Source: Pelobacter sp. UBA6093
GTDB taxonomy: Bacteria > Desulfobacterota > Desulfuromonadia > Desulfuromonadales > Syntrophotaleaceae
Direction of reading: 5' to 3'
NCBI GenBank assembly: GCA_002435955.1
Contig: DIWZ01000008.1
Coordinates: 37,168-101,167 of the forward strand
DNA: 64,000 nt
Part shown: piece by piece, positions 50,691 to 61,926 of the stretch
How the letters are laid out: each line of letters opens with the position of its first letter
How positions within the stretch are numbered: position 1 is the first letter of the stretch
Notes under the pieces: generated by a model
What the model saw: only the letters and a program-made list of their open reading frames with translations
Database searches by the model: none
What the model was told of the DNA's origin: nothing
Position numbers and translations under genes: made by a program

Positions 50691-51737
50691 TTATGCCTGC
50701 TGAAAGCTGCGTGAATCGCCGCGGCCTTTGCCGACCTGCCGGCCGATGGACAGGATGCGCCGATGCATGCAGGAGCGGCAATCGGCGGCGGTTTCATCGA
50801 TGCACGCCTTGGCAGGGTAGATTTCATACAGGGCGCGGTATTTCTTGGGCGTCAGGTTGGGCATGACCACGTTGGCGCCGCGCGACAAGCCTAGTTCGCG
50901 ACCGGTAGGGGTGTTCAGGGTTGCAAGTGCCGAGGTCGCCGGGATATTGGCCAATGGCTGGGTCAGGCGCGCCAGGGCGATGACTTTGTAGGTCATCAGT
51001 TCGGTGTTGGGCACCTGGTCTTCCGCAAGAATGCCAGGAGTCGCGGCCTGGCGACCTAACAGGGTTTCCTGGTGGGGGATGAAAGGGCCGACTCCGATCA
51101 TGTCGAGGTCAAGCTCGCGGAACGTTTCAATGTCCAGTGCCAAATCTTCGTAGGTCTGGCCCGGTATGCCAATCATGACGCCGCTGCCCGTTTCAAAGCC
51201 GAGGCGCTTGATGGTTTTTAGCTGATCCAGGCGGTCAGGCTCTTGTTCGTGCAGGGGAGGATGAATGTGCCGGAAAAGTTCAGGGTTCGAGGTTTCAAAC
51301 CGCAACAGATAACGATCCGCCCCGGCCTCGCGCCAAGTGGCAAGCTCTTCTTCGCTGCGTTCCCCAAGGCTCAGGGTTACGGCCAGGGGTGTTTCCTTCT
51401 TGATGCGCTTGATGAGCCGGGTCATCCATTCGACATCGAGGCCATAGTCCTCCCCGGATTGCATCACAACTGTGCCGTAGCTATAGGCCAGGCCTTCCTG
51501 GACACAGGCCATGATTTCCTCTTCCGGCATCCGGTAGCGGGTCAGTTTGCTGTTGCCGGCCCGCAGCCCGCAGTAATGACAATCCCGCGAACAGTGATTC
51601 GAAAACTCCAACAGTCCGCGCAGATGCACCTCATCCCCGACATGAGAGAGACGCACATCATTGGCTTTGTTCCAAAGTTCCGCCAGGGATTGCTCATCGT
51701 TATTTTTAAGCCAGTAGAGAATTTCCTCACGTGTCAT
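50691..51737 (-). CDS. hydE: [FeFe]-hydrogenase maturase HydE (radical SAM)
   Basis: The 348-residue protein has the radical-SAM motif CSRDCHYCGL (C49, C53, C56) and the HydE text RGLLEFSNHCSRDCHYCGLR, VMQSGEDYGLDVEWM and TLSLGERSEEELATWREAGADRYLLRFETSN. It also has FIPHQETLLG. HydE acts with HydG and HydF in building the H-cluster of [FeFe]-hydrogenases; neither of those nor a hydrogenase gene is in the window. A conserved Cys pair near the C-terminus (ADCRSCMHRR) is typical. ATG 51737 follows GGAAAGGAAG. Confidence 0.93.
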   Translation of the reverse strand: MTREEILYWLKNNDEQSLAELWNKANDVRLSHVGDEVHLRGLLEFSNHCSRDCHYCGLRAGNSKLTRYRMPEEEIMACVQEGLAYSYGTVVMQSGEDYGLDVEWMTRLIKRIKKETPLAVTLSLGERSEEELATWREAGADRYLLRFETSNPELFRHIHPPLHEQEPDRLDQLKTIKRLGFETGSGVMIGIPGQTYEDLALDIETFRELDLDMIGVGPFIPHQETLLGRQAATPGILAEDQVPNTELMTYKVIALARLTQPLANIPATSALATLNTPTGRELGLSRGANVVMPNLTPKKYRALYEIYPAKACIDETAADCRSCMHRRILSIGRQVGKGRGDSRSFQQA

Positions 51738-53466
<1,729 letters not shown>

Positions 53467-53567
53467 GTTTCGAGGAACGAAGAGCGAGTGTTGAGGGGAA
53501 TTTAGCTGCCCATTATCGATTTTTCTCAGCACTCGTTGCTTTAAATATATAAGGAAAGGAAAAAATT

Positions 53568-54494
53568 GTGGCAAACATCCATGACAGCCTCATCGAGTTG
53601 ATCGGCGGGACGCCGCTTTTGCGTCTGCATCGCATCAACCCGCCTGGCGGGGCGGAGGTGCTCGCCAAACTCGAAGCGTTCAACCCCGGCGGCAGCGTCA
53701 AGGACCGGACCGCATTAAGCATGATCCTCGACGCCGAAGAAAAAGGGCTTTTACAGCAGGATTCCGTGATCATCGAGCCGACCAGCGGTAATACCGGCAT
53801 TGCCTTGGCGATGCTGGCAGCGGTGCGGGGATATCGACTGATTCTGACCATGCCGGACAGTATGAGCATGGAGCGTCGCAATCTGGTAGCCGCATTTGGC
53901 GCGGAGGTGGTGCTGACGCCTAAAAGTCTGGGTATGCAAGGGGCTATAGACAAGGCGGAAGAACTTGCCGCAAACAACGAACATGCCTTCGTGCCTCAGC
54001 AGTTTCGCAACCCGGCCAATCCCGCCATTCATCGCCGTACAACCGCCGAGGAAATCTGGCGGGACACCGATGGCGGCGTCGATATCCTGGTGGCCGGGGT
54101 CGGCACCGGCGGCACCCTGACCGGCATTGGTGAAGTGATCAAGGAACGCAAACCGGAATTCCGCGTGGTGGCCGTCGAACCGTCGGATTCTCCGGTACTT
54201 GGTGGAGGGTCGCCGGGAGCGCACAAGATACAGGGCATCGGCGCGGGCTTCATTCCGGAGGTATTGAATGCCAACGTTATCGACGAGATCATCGAGGTAA
54301 GTAATGATCAGGCCCTGGAAACGTCTCGGCGCCTGGCTCGTGAGGAAGGCATATTGGCCGGCATCTCCGCTGGGGCGGCACTTTGTGCGGCCCTGGAAGT
54401 GGCCGGGCGTCCGGAAAATCGCGACAAGCAGATTGTGGTGATACTGCCTGATACAGGTGAACGCTATCTATCGACAGACCTGTTTAATGATTGA
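53568..54494 (+). CDS. cysK: cysteine synthase A
   Basis: The 308-residue O-acetylserine sulfhydrylase has the PLP Lys45 in [15 protein letters not shown], the substrate loop [18 protein letters not shown], and [20 protein letters not shown] with [11 protein letters not shown]. It makes cysteine from O-acetylserine and sulfide. The start codon is GTG (53568), with AAGGAAAGGA upstream. Together with metY it feeds both sulfur amino acids. Cysteine is also the donor for the desulfurase at 48127. Confidence 0.95.
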   Translation: MANIHDSLIELIGGTPLLRLHRINPPGGAEVLAKLEAFNPGGSVKDRTALSMILDAEEKGLLQQDSVIIEPTSGNTGIALAMLAAVRGYRLILTMPDSMSMERRNLVAAFGAEVVLTPKSLGMQGAIDKAEELAANNEHAFVPQQFRNPANPAIHRRTTAEEIWRDTDGGVDILVAGVGTGGTLTGIGEVIKERKPEFRVVAVEPSDSPVLGGGSPGAHKIQGIGAGFIPEVLNANVIDEIIEVSNDQALETSRRLAREEGILAGISAGAALCAALEVAGRPENRDKQIVVILPDTGERYLSTDLFND

Positions 54495-54662
54495 TGGCAG
54501 CGCAAACAGTCGGCAACCATGCTGCATTTTTCACAGGGTTATTGCATATAAATGTTTGACAATAGCCGATTGTGTTGCTAGTGTTTTTCCAAGTGAATTT
54601 AATTGATTAGTACATGAAAAAACTTGGCATTTATCGACCTCTGTCTGCTCAGGATTAGCGAC

Positions 54663-55055
54663 ATGCTGTTGCGCTTTTTTACATTCTTTCTGCTACTGAC
54701 CATGTTTTTCCCAGCCGGAGTGTTTGGGGCGGTTGAGCATGGCTGTGGAATGGATAAAAGCGCCCCCACCATGTCCTGCTGCCAAGGGTTTGAGAACAAT
54801 CGCCACTCGGTGGATGGCGTGGCGCAACTGACGCACCATTGTTCGCAAGACCTGGCGCCAATCGCGCAACCATCAGCTGCGGTAAATTCCAAGATTCAGA
54901 TCGATACTGCGCCTCTTGCCGAGATCGGCATCGTGTCGATATTCTTTCAGCGCCTTACCGCGAACCCCCTTCAAACTTACTTTATCCGGGTGATGTCCCA
55001 TCCACCCGGGGAAGCAGCCCCTGTTTTCCTCCGTACCTGTTCCTTCCTGATTTGA
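54663..55055 (+). CDS. small secreted protein upstream of the efflux operon
   Basis: The 130-residue protein has a signal peptide (MLLRFFTFFLLLTMFFPAGVFG), then His/Cys-containing segments (EHGCGMDKSAPTMSCCQGF and LTHHCSQDLAP), and a conserved-looking end PPGEAAPVFLRTCSFLI. Genes with a similar C-terminal motif (P..L..C.FLI) often precede RND heavy-metal efflux operons. It may bind metal in the periplasm. I chose ATG 54663 because it begins the signal peptide; the 54624 start is not supported. Confidence 0.65.
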   Translation: MLLRFFTFFLLLTMFFPAGVFGAVEHGCGMDKSAPTMSCCQGFENNRHSVDGVAQLTHHCSQDLAPIAQPSAAVNSKIQIDTAPLAEIGIVSIFFQRLTANPLQTYFIRVMSHPPGEAAPVFLRTCSFLI

Positions 55056-55497
55056 TCCCTTCGGCGGAGTCCGTCTGCTTCTGATCTCACTTCTTCCAAG
55101 TGGGCAAAGGCCGTCGTGTATCTTCCGCTCGCACAATCCGGGGACCCTCATCTGTGTCGTCAGGTGAAAAATCCCCTCCCATGTACCCACTATTCTTCAT
55201 GCAATTCGGCTCATGTTTGAAAATCCGCTTTTTGACCGATTATCCAACTGGATAATTCGCATCAAATAGTCTGCTCTTTAATCCGGCCTTTGGTCTGTGA
55301 TAAGCGTCGCGGTTCGACAACCGGTATAGCTGCAGGCCATTGACCACGTTAATTTCGCAAGATGCGGTTGTGTTCCATATACAGGACACACCAGGTGCGT
55401 ATCGTGAGTAAATTGGTGCAAATGAATCGTTTTTATAAAGAATAGAGTTATAGTTATTGTCATTAGATTTACTTCTTACTTCATCCGGAGGGTATTT
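55056..55497. other. intergenic region upstream of the efflux operon
   Basis: About 440 bases without a supported gene. It should carry the promoter of the operon; TTGGTG at 55413-55418 and TATAAA at 55434-55439, 15 bases apart, are a weak candidate. No MerR-type spacer with a dyad was identified. Confidence 0.45.
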
Positions 55498-56844
55498 ATG
55501 CTGATCAGGAATCTGGGGATCGGAGGACTGGTGATCGGTGTGTTTTTAATCGTGTCCGGCGCGCCGACTCTGGCGCAGGAACAGGTCACGACGCCCGTCG
55601 AAGCTATGCATAATGGTGCTGTGCAATTTGACGAACTGGTGGCGGAAGCACTTATGAATAATCCCGAGATCGAGGCGTCCGAGGCGCAGTGGGAGATGTT
55701 CGTGCAGAAGGCCCGCCAGGCTGGAAGCTTCGAAGATCCGATGCTGATGGTCGGAATCAACAATGGCCTGGTTCGCGATCCTGTAAACTTCTCGCGGGAC
55801 GAGATGACTTCGAAGACGATCGGCATCAGTCAGATGGTCCCCTTTTTCGGCAAGCGGGCTTTGATTCGTGAGGGGGCCGAGAAGGAAGCCCTGTCTGCTC
55901 GGGCCCGGTACCAGGAACGGAAGCTGGAACTGGCGGCCATGGTCAAGGAGACCGGTGCGCGCCTTTATGCTGTCGATCAAACCTTGGATATCGTCGGGCG
56001 TAGCCTTCGCGTAATGGACGACATCATGCGCTTCACGGAGAGCCGATACGGGGTGGGGACGGGGATGCAGCAGGATGTCCTGCGGGCGCAGGTGGAGCGC
56101 TCTCGCATGCTTGACATGCAGATCAGCCTTCAACAGCAGCGCCGCAGCCTGCAGGCGACCATGAACCGGCTGCTCTCTCGACCGGCCGGTACCCCGGTGG
56201 GGACGATCCCCGACCTGCAGGTGCAGCTGGTAACCTTTTCCGCCGAGGAACTGGAGGTTCGGGCGGAGAACAGCCGTCCCTTGTTCGCAGGTCTGGCGGC
56301 CCAGGTGGACAAAGGCCGGCTCGAGGAGCGCCTGGCGAAAAAGGAATTTTACCCCGATTTCACCTTTGCCCTGGAGTACATGCAACGCGAGGAGGCGATG
56401 GAAAGCGAGGGGTTCGATATGTACGGCGCTTCGGTAAGCTTCAATCTGCCGGTGCAACGGCAACGCAGGCACGCCATGGTCGCCGAGGCCAGGTCGCAAA
56501 GTCGAATGGCCATGGCCGAGGTTAAGGAACTGCAAAATGCTATCCGAAACGGCATTGACGATCTACTGGCCAAGCTGGAGCGATCCGCAAGGTTGATCGA
56601 TCTCTACCAGACAGGGATCATCCCCCAAACGACCCGCTCTTTTGAGTCGGCGCAGATCGCTTATCAGAACAATCAGGCGGACTTCGAAATGATGCTGGAG
56701 AGCCTGCTGACGCTCTTCAGCTACGAGCGCGAATACTACGACATGCTGGCGGAATACCATATGAATCTGGCCCGGCTTGAAGCGCTGGTAGGGAGCGAAC
56801 TGCCAGGGAATCAAAAATCACACCGAGTTGAAACTCTTGATTAA
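55498..56844 (+). CDS. cusC: TolC-family outer-membrane channel of the metal efflux system
   Basis: The 448-residue protein has a signal peptide (about residues 1-25) and the TolC/CusC helical repeats (LVAEALMNNPEIEASEAQWEMFVQ; AMVKETGARLYAVDQTLDIV; RVENSRPLFAGLAAQVDKGR-like). It would form the exit duct through the outer membrane. It lies 15 bases upstream of the adaptor gene on the same strand, the usual cusCBA order. ATG 55498 has a GGAGGG site. The gene symbol is by analogy. Confidence 0.85.
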   Translation: MLIRNLGIGGLVIGVFLIVSGAPTLAQEQVTTPVEAMHNGAVQFDELVAEALMNNPEIEASEAQWEMFVQKARQAGSFEDPMLMVGINNGLVRDPVNFSRDEMTSKTIGISQMVPFFGKRALIREGAEKEALSARARYQERKLELAAMVKETGARLYAVDQTLDIVGRSLRVMDDIMRFTESRYGVGTGMQQDVLRAQVERSRMLDMQISLQQQRRSLQATMNRLLSRPAGTPVGTIPDLQVQLVTFSAEELEVRAENSRPLFAGLAAQVDKGRLEERLAKKEFYPDFTFALEYMQREEAMESEGFDMYGASVSFNLPVQRQRRHAMVAEARSQSRMAMAEVKELQNAIRNGIDDLLAKLERSARLIDLYQTGIIPQTTRSFESAQIAYQNNQADFEMMLESLLTLFSYEREYYDMLAEYHMNLARLEALVGSELPGNQKSHRVETLD

Positions 56845-56859
56845 ATTAAAGGATTTGCG

Positions 56860-58374
56860 ATGAGCAGAAAATATTTGAAAGTGCCGCTGATCATTCTGGG
56901 GCTGATGATCGCTCTTGCCGGTGGTTATTTTCTGGTACGAACATTTGGCCAGGTTGGTAATGGTACGGAACCGGTCGTCAAAGAGGGAGCTGAACCATCC
57001 GAGGTGGAGAAGACCCGGTACACCTGCGGAATGCATCCGTTCATCATCCTCGACGAGCCGGGGACCTGCCCCATCTGCGGCATGAATCTCACTCCCCTCA
57101 AGCCGGGGACGGGCGGTGAAACGCAAGCTGCCAAGGGCGGCGAAGCGGAGACGGACGGAGGTGGCGAACGCCGGGTCCGGCACTGGATCTCGCCCATGGA
57201 CCCGACTTATGTCCGTGAAGAGCCCGGCAAAGACTACATGGGGCACGACCTCGTCCCGGTCTATGAAAATGGCGGCGGTGGCAGCGAAATAACCATCGAT
57301 CCGGTGACGATGCAGAACATGGGGATCCGCACCGCGCCGGTGACTCGCCAGGACCTGCATCGCGAGGTCCGTACGGTGGGCCGTATCGGGTTCGAGGAAT
57401 CGAAGCAGTACATGGTCAACAGCAAGATCGGAGGCTGGATCGAGCGCTTGTACGTCAACCAGACGGGGCAGTTGGTCAAAAAGGGACAACCCCTGCTGGA
57501 GATCTACAGCCCTGAGCTGGTCGCGGCCCAGCAGGAATACCTGCTCGCCCTGGGCCATCGCGACGAACTGAAGAAAAGCTCTTTCGCCGAGATCGGCGCC
57601 GGCGGCGACCGGCTGGTGGAAGCGGCACGGCAGCGCCTGCGGTACTGGGACATCAGCGCGAAGCAGATCAAGCAGTTGGAGCAGAGCGGTCGGGTCCGCA
57701 AGACCATGACCCTGTATTCACCTTTCAACGGCATCGTCATGGAAAAGAAGGTATTGGAAGGGATGAATGTGATGCCGGGGATGGAACTGATGCAGATCTC
57801 CGATATCTCCCGAGTCTGGGTTTATGCCGACATCTACGAGTACGAACTCCCCTGGGTGAAGCAGGGCCAGCAGGCCATCGTGGAATTCCCACATGCGGCC
57901 AATAAGACTATGAAAGGGAAGGTCGCCTACGTCTATCCCACCGTCGAGCCGATGACCCGCACAGTTCAGGCTCGCATCGAACTTCCCAATCCCGGCCTGG
58001 AGCTGAAGCCGGAGATGTTTGTCAACGTGCGCCTGCAAACGGAACCGATAATGGATGCCCTTACCATCCCCATCGATGCCGTTCTGAACTCCGGCACCGG
58101 CCAGCACGTATTCGTTGCTCTGGGCGACGGGAAGTTCGAACCGCGCACGGTCACGACCGGGCTGCAGGGGTCGGACGGTCGGGTGCAAATTCTCTCCGGT
58201 CTGAACGACGGGGAGGAAGTGGTCACTTCCGCCCAGTTCCTGTTGGATTCGGAAAGCAAGCTGCGCGAAGCAATCCAGAAAATGCTGGCGCCGAAGCAGC
58301 CCGGTCCTGCCCCGGACGATGAACACGAAGGGCACGACATGCAGGAGGAGGATCTGGAGAGGTTGTTTGAGTGA
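56860..58374 (+). CDS. cusB: RND efflux membrane-fusion adaptor with metal-binding N-terminus
   Basis: The 504-residue adaptor has an N-terminal membrane anchor (about residues 7-27). Two consecutive heavy-metal-binding modules follow: YTCGMHPFIILDEPGTCPIC with GMNLTPLKPG, and HWISPMDPTYVREEPGKDYMG with HDLVPVYE. The second lacks the Cys residues of the first. The usual hairpin, lipoyl and beta-barrel domains follow (RIGFEESKQYMVNSKIGGWI, VLEGMNVMPGMELMQISDIS). The first module probably binds Cu or Ag. It precedes cusA by 100 bases containing a stray inverted repeat. Confidence 0.9.
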   Translation: MSRKYLKVPLIILGLMIALAGGYFLVRTFGQVGNGTEPVVKEGAEPSEVEKTRYTCGMHPFIILDEPGTCPICGMNLTPLKPGTGGETQAAKGGEAETDGGGERRVRHWISPMDPTYVREEPGKDYMGHDLVPVYENGGGGSEITIDPVTMQNMGIRTAPVTRQDLHREVRTVGRIGFEESKQYMVNSKIGGWIERLYVNQTGQLVKKGQPLLEIYSPELVAAQQEYLLALGHRDELKKSSFAEIGAGGDRLVEAARQRLRYWDISAKQIKQLEQSGRVRKTMTLYSPFNGIVMEKKVLEGMNVMPGMELMQISDISRVWVYADIYEYELPWVKQGQQAIVEFPHAANKTMKGKVAYVYPTVEPMTRTVQARIELPNPGLELKPEMFVNVRLQTEPIMDALTIPIDAVLNSGTGQHVFVALGDGKFEPRTVTTGLQGSDGRVQILSGLNDGEEVVTSAQFLLDSESKLREAIQKMLAPKQPGPAPDDEHEGHDMQEEDLERLFE

Positions 58375-58386
58375 AATTTGTCCATA

Positions 58387-58464
58387 GTCAGTGGTCCGTT
58401 GTCCGTTGCAAAAGCAAAAGGCCAACGACTTTAAACCACTGACTACTGACCACTGACTACTGAC
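58387..58464. repeat. inverted repeat between cusB and cusA
   Basis: GTCAGTGGT (58387-58395) faces ACCACTGAC (58435-58443), followed by further TGACCACTGACTACTGAC units. Such CAGTGG/CCACTG tandem dyads are dispersed in some genomes. It interrupts the operon without breaking any reading frame. Confidence 0.65.
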
Positions 58465-58474
58465 AGGTTTAAGC

Positions 58475-61400
58475 ATGCTCGAAAAAATAATCGAATGGTC
58501 CGTTCACAACAAGTTCATGGTTGTCCTGGTGACCGGCTTTCTCATCGTCGGGGGGATCTATTCCCTGAAAAACATCCCCATCGACGCCATTCCCGACCTC
58601 TCTGACGTGCAGGTGATCATCTTCACCGAGTACCCGGGGCAGGCGCCGCAGGTGGTGGAGGACCAGATCACCTATCCGCTCACCACCCAGATGCTCGCGG
58701 TTCCAGGGGCGAAGGTGGTTCGCGGCTACTCGTTTTTCGGTTATTCCTTTGTCTACATCATCTTCGATGACGGAACCGACATTTACTGGGCGCGCTCGCG
58801 GGTGCTCGAATACCTGAATTACGTCTCCGGCCGGCTCCCTCAGGGGGTCACACCGACTTTGGGCCCCGATGCGACAGGCGTGGGCTGGGTGTACGAATAC
58901 GCCCTGGTCAGCGACCGGCACAATTTGCAGGAGCTTCGCTCCCTCCAGGACTGGTTTCTGCGCTATGAGTTGACGGCTGTAGAAGGGGTTGCCGAGGTGG
59001 CGAGTCTCGGCGGCTTCGTCAAGCAGTACCAGGTGGCGGTCGACCCCAATCGCCTGCTCGCTTATGACATCACCCTGCCGATGGTCGAAATGGCGATCAA
59101 GAACAGCAACCTAGACGTCGGAGGCGGCGCCATCGAAATGGGGGAAACCGAGTTCGTGATCCGCAGCCGCGGGTACATCAAAAACCTCAGTGATCTGCAG
59201 AATATCGTGGTCATGCCGACACAGCGCGGCACCCCGGTGCTGCTGCGGGACATTGCCGAGGTGCGACTGGGTCCGGAGATGCGGCGCGGGGTCGCCGAAC
59301 TGAACGGTGAAGGGGAGACCGTCGGCGGCATCATCGTCATGCGTTTCGGCGAGAACGCCCTCAAGACGATCGACAATGTCAAGAGCAAGCTCGAGGAGCT
59401 CAAGGCCGGGCTCCCCGAAGGGGTGGAGATCGTCCCCGTTTATGACCGCTCGGGGCTGATCCAGCGAGCGGTCTCCAACCTCCAGGAGAAGCTGCTGGAG
59501 GAGAGCATTGTCGTCGGCCTGGTGATCATCCTCTTCCTGTTTCACCTGCCGAGCGCAGCCGTGGTCATCTTGACTCTGCCCGTGGCGATCCTGATGTCCT
59601 TCATCATCATGTACGCCCAGGGGATCAACGTGAACATCATGAGCCTGGGCGGCATCGCCATCGCCATCGGCACGATGGTCGACTCGGCCATCATCATGGT
59701 GGAGAACGCCCACAAGCATCTGGAAAAAGGAGGAGGGGGAAGATCGCGCAGTCAGGCCATCATCGAGGCGGCCAAGGAGGTCGGTCCCACCATCTTCTTC
59801 GCCCTGCTGGTCATCACCGTCTCCTTCGCTCCGGTTTTCACCTTGCAGGAGCAGGCCGGGCGCCTTTTCAAACCCCTGGCCTTCACCAAGACTTATTCCA
59901 TGGCGGCGGCGGCGATCCTCGCCATTACTCTCGTTCCGGTCCTCATGGTCTGGTTCATCCGGGGGAAAATCCATTCCGAGGAGCGCAACCCCATCAGCAG
60001 AATCCTCATTCGACTCTACCACCCCGTGGTCGATTTCGTGCTGCGCTGGCGCAGGATGACTCTGCTGGTGGCGTTGCTGCTGGTCGTCTCGACCGCCTGG
60101 CCGCTTGCCAGGATGGGAACGGAGTTCATGCCGCCGTTGTACGAGGGGGATCTGCTCTACATGCCGACCACCTTGCCCGGGTTGTCGGTCACCAAGGCCA
60201 AGGAGGTGCTGCAGCAGACTGACCGCATCATTCGCCAGTTCCCCGAGGTGCACCACGTCTTCGGTAAAATCGGCCGCGCCGAGACCGCCACCGATCCGGC
60301 GCCGATGATGATGATCGAAACCACCATCATGCTCAGGTCCGAAGAGGAATGGCGCAAGGTTCCAGTCCACCGTTTCTACAGCGGATGGCCGGGGTGGACC
60401 GAACCGCTCAAGGTCCCTCTGCGCTGGGTGTTGCCGGAGAATAAAAGAATTTCGGTGGAACAACTGGTTGATAAACTGAACGCCGCTATTCAGTTCCCAG
60501 GGCTGACCAACGCCTGGACCATGCCCATCAAGACTCGCATCGACATGCTCTCCACCGGCATCAAGACCCCCGTCGGCATCAAGGTCATGGGTCCCGACCT
60601 GGAGGTTCTCAGCCGCCTGGGCGAGGAGATCGAGGCGGCGGTACGACCGTTGCCGGGAACTTTGAGCGCCATCGCCGAGCGAGCGGTCGGCGGCTTCTAC
60701 CTCGATATCGATATCGATCGTTTGGCGGCGGCCCGCTACGGTATCCAGGTGGGAGACATCCAGATGGTCATCCAGTCCGCTCTCGGCGGGATGGCGATCA
60801 CACAGACGGTAGAAGGTCTGGAGCGCTATTCGGTGAGCCTGCGTTACGACCGTGATTTCCGTAGCGACCCAGAGGCTCTCAAGCGGGTACTGGTGCCTGC
60901 CCCAGGCGGCGCTCACATCCCCCTGGAGCAGCTCGTCACCATCAGCGTGCGCAACGACCCCGACAGCATAAAGACCGAGAATTCCCGGCGCACCGTTTGG
61001 GTGTTCGTCGACCTCAAGGGAATCGACGTCGGCACCTACGTGAAAAACGCCCGCAAAGCGGTCGCGGAAAACATCACCCTGCCATCCGGCTATAACATCG
61101 TCTGGAGCGGGCAATATGAGTACATCGAGTCGACCCAGAAACGCCTGATGATGGTTATCCCCCTGACATTGGTGGTCATCTTTCTCCTCATCTACCTGAG
61201 TACCCGGTCGGCGGTCAAAACAGGGATCGTTTTTCTGGCGGTTCCCTTCTCGCTGGTGGGGGCTTTCTGGCTGCTTTACCTGCTCGACTACAACATGTCC
61301 ATCGGTGTGTGGGTCGGTCTCATCGCCCTGGCCGGTCTCGACGCCGAAACCGGGGTGGTCATGCTCCTTTATCTCGACATCGCCCATAGAAACTGGACGG

Positions 61401-61699
61401 AGAAGGGGCGCATGCTTACCCGGGGCGACCTGAGACAGGCCGTCCATCACGGGGCAGTCAAGCGTATCCGCCCCAAGGTGATGACCGTGATCACCATCAT
61501 TGCCGGCCTGCTGCCCATCATGTGGAGCACCGGCGCGGGGGCCGATGTGATGAAACGCATCGCCGCCCCCATGGTCGGCGGCTCGGTAACTTCCCTGGCG
61601 CTGGAAATGCTGGTCTACCCGGTTATTTTCTATATCTGGCGCGGCCGGAAACTGGACCCGACCCTGGAGCCGACGGCGCAGGGGGAATTGGAGGAATAG
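58475..61699 (+). CDS. cusA: heavy-metal efflux RND permease CusA
   Basis: The 1074-residue inner-membrane pump has 12 predicted helices and two periplasmic loops. Motifs include IIEWSVHNKFMVVLVTGFLI at the start, TVEDQITYPLTTQML, ALGPDATGVGWVYEY-type sequence, GGIAIAIGTMVDSAIIMVENAHKHLE, and MRIATLPGLSVTKAKEVLQQ-like segments. GLIALAGLDAETGVVMLLYLD in the last third fits the heavy-metal (HME) branch rather than drug RND pumps. It uses proton motive force to export Cu(I)/Ag(I) or similar ions. The ribosome site is modest. A dispersed palindrome follows. Confidence 0.95.
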   Translation: MLEKIIEWSVHNKFMVVLVTGFLIVGGIYSLKNIPIDAIPDLSDVQVIIFTEYPGQAPQVVEDQITYPLTTQMLAVPGAKVVRGYSFFGYSFVYIIFDDGTDIYWARSRVLEYLNYVSGRLPQGVTPTLGPDATGVGWVYEYALVSDRHNLQELRSLQDWFLRYELTAVEGVAEVASLGGFVKQYQVAVDPNRLLAYDITLPMVEMAIKNSNLDVGGGAIEMGETEFVIRSRGYIKNLSDLQNIVVMPTQRGTPVLLRDIAEVRLGPEMRRGVAELNGEGETVGGIIVMRFGENALKTIDNVKSKLEELKAGLPEGVEIVPVYDRSGLIQRAVSNLQEKLLEESIVVGLVIILFLFHLPSAAVVILTLPVAILMSFIIMYAQGINVNIMSLGGIAIAIGTMVDSAIIMVENAHKHLEKGGGGRSRSQAIIEAAKEVGPTIFFALLVITVSFAPVFTLQEQAGRLFKPLAFTKTYSMAAAAILAITLVPVLMVWFIRGKIHSEERNPISRILIRLYHPVVDFVLRWRRMTLLVALLLVVSTAWPLARMGTEFMPPLYEGDLLYMPTTLPGLSVTKAKEVLQQTDRIIRQFPEVHHVFGKIGRAETATDPAPMMMIETTIMLRSEEEWRKVPVHRFYSGWPGWTEPLKVPLRWVLPENKRISVEQLVDKLNAAIQFPGLTNAWTMPIKTRIDMLSTGIKTPVGIKVMGPDLEVLSRLGEEIEAAVRPLPGTLSAIAERAVGGFYLDIDIDRLAAARYGIQVGDIQMVIQSALGGMAITQTVEGLERYSVSLRYDRDFRSDPEALKRVLVPAPGGAHIPLEQLVTISVRNDPDSIKTENSRRTVWVFVDLKGIDVGTYVKNARKAVAENITLPSGYNIVWSGQYEYIESTQKRLMMVIPLTLVVIFLLIYLSTRSAVKTGIVFLAVPFSLVGAFWLLYLLDYNMSIGVWVGLIALAGLDAETGVVMLLYLDIAHRNWTEKGRMLTRGDLRQAVHHGAVKRIRPKVMTVITIIAGLLPIMWSTGAGADVMKRIAAPMVGGSVTSLALEMLVYPVIFYIWRGRKLDPTLEPTAQGELEE

Positions 61700-61721
61700 T
61701 TCTTCCGATCGATTAAATTTG

Positions 61722-61843
61722 CACCACGAAGTCACGAAGGACACGAAGGACACGAAGAAAAACAGAAGTAAAGGCTTGATTTTAAACAAAAATATTGGTT
61801 TTGTTTATAGCCTTCCTTCGTGCACTTCGTGTTCTTCGTGGTG
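61722..61843. repeat. CACGAAGGACACGAAG palindromic element, copy 3
   Basis: Arms CACCACGAAGTCACGAAGG and following CACGAAGGA units (from 61722), and CTTCGTG units (to 61843), are inverted repeats as in copies 1 and 2. The loop is different in sequence. It sits between cusA and the Met/His-rich gene. Confidence 0.8.
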
Positions 61844-61926
61844 AAAAAACAGGTTTTCCACTGAGTCCAACCAATAAAAATACGCCGGTGTAACTACCGG
61901 CGGCAATCACTCAAACGGAGGTAGTA

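Noticed and set aside
59111..61789. An 892-codon open frame on the minus strand.
   Set aside because: Antisense to cusA, with shadow composition and no recognisable domain.
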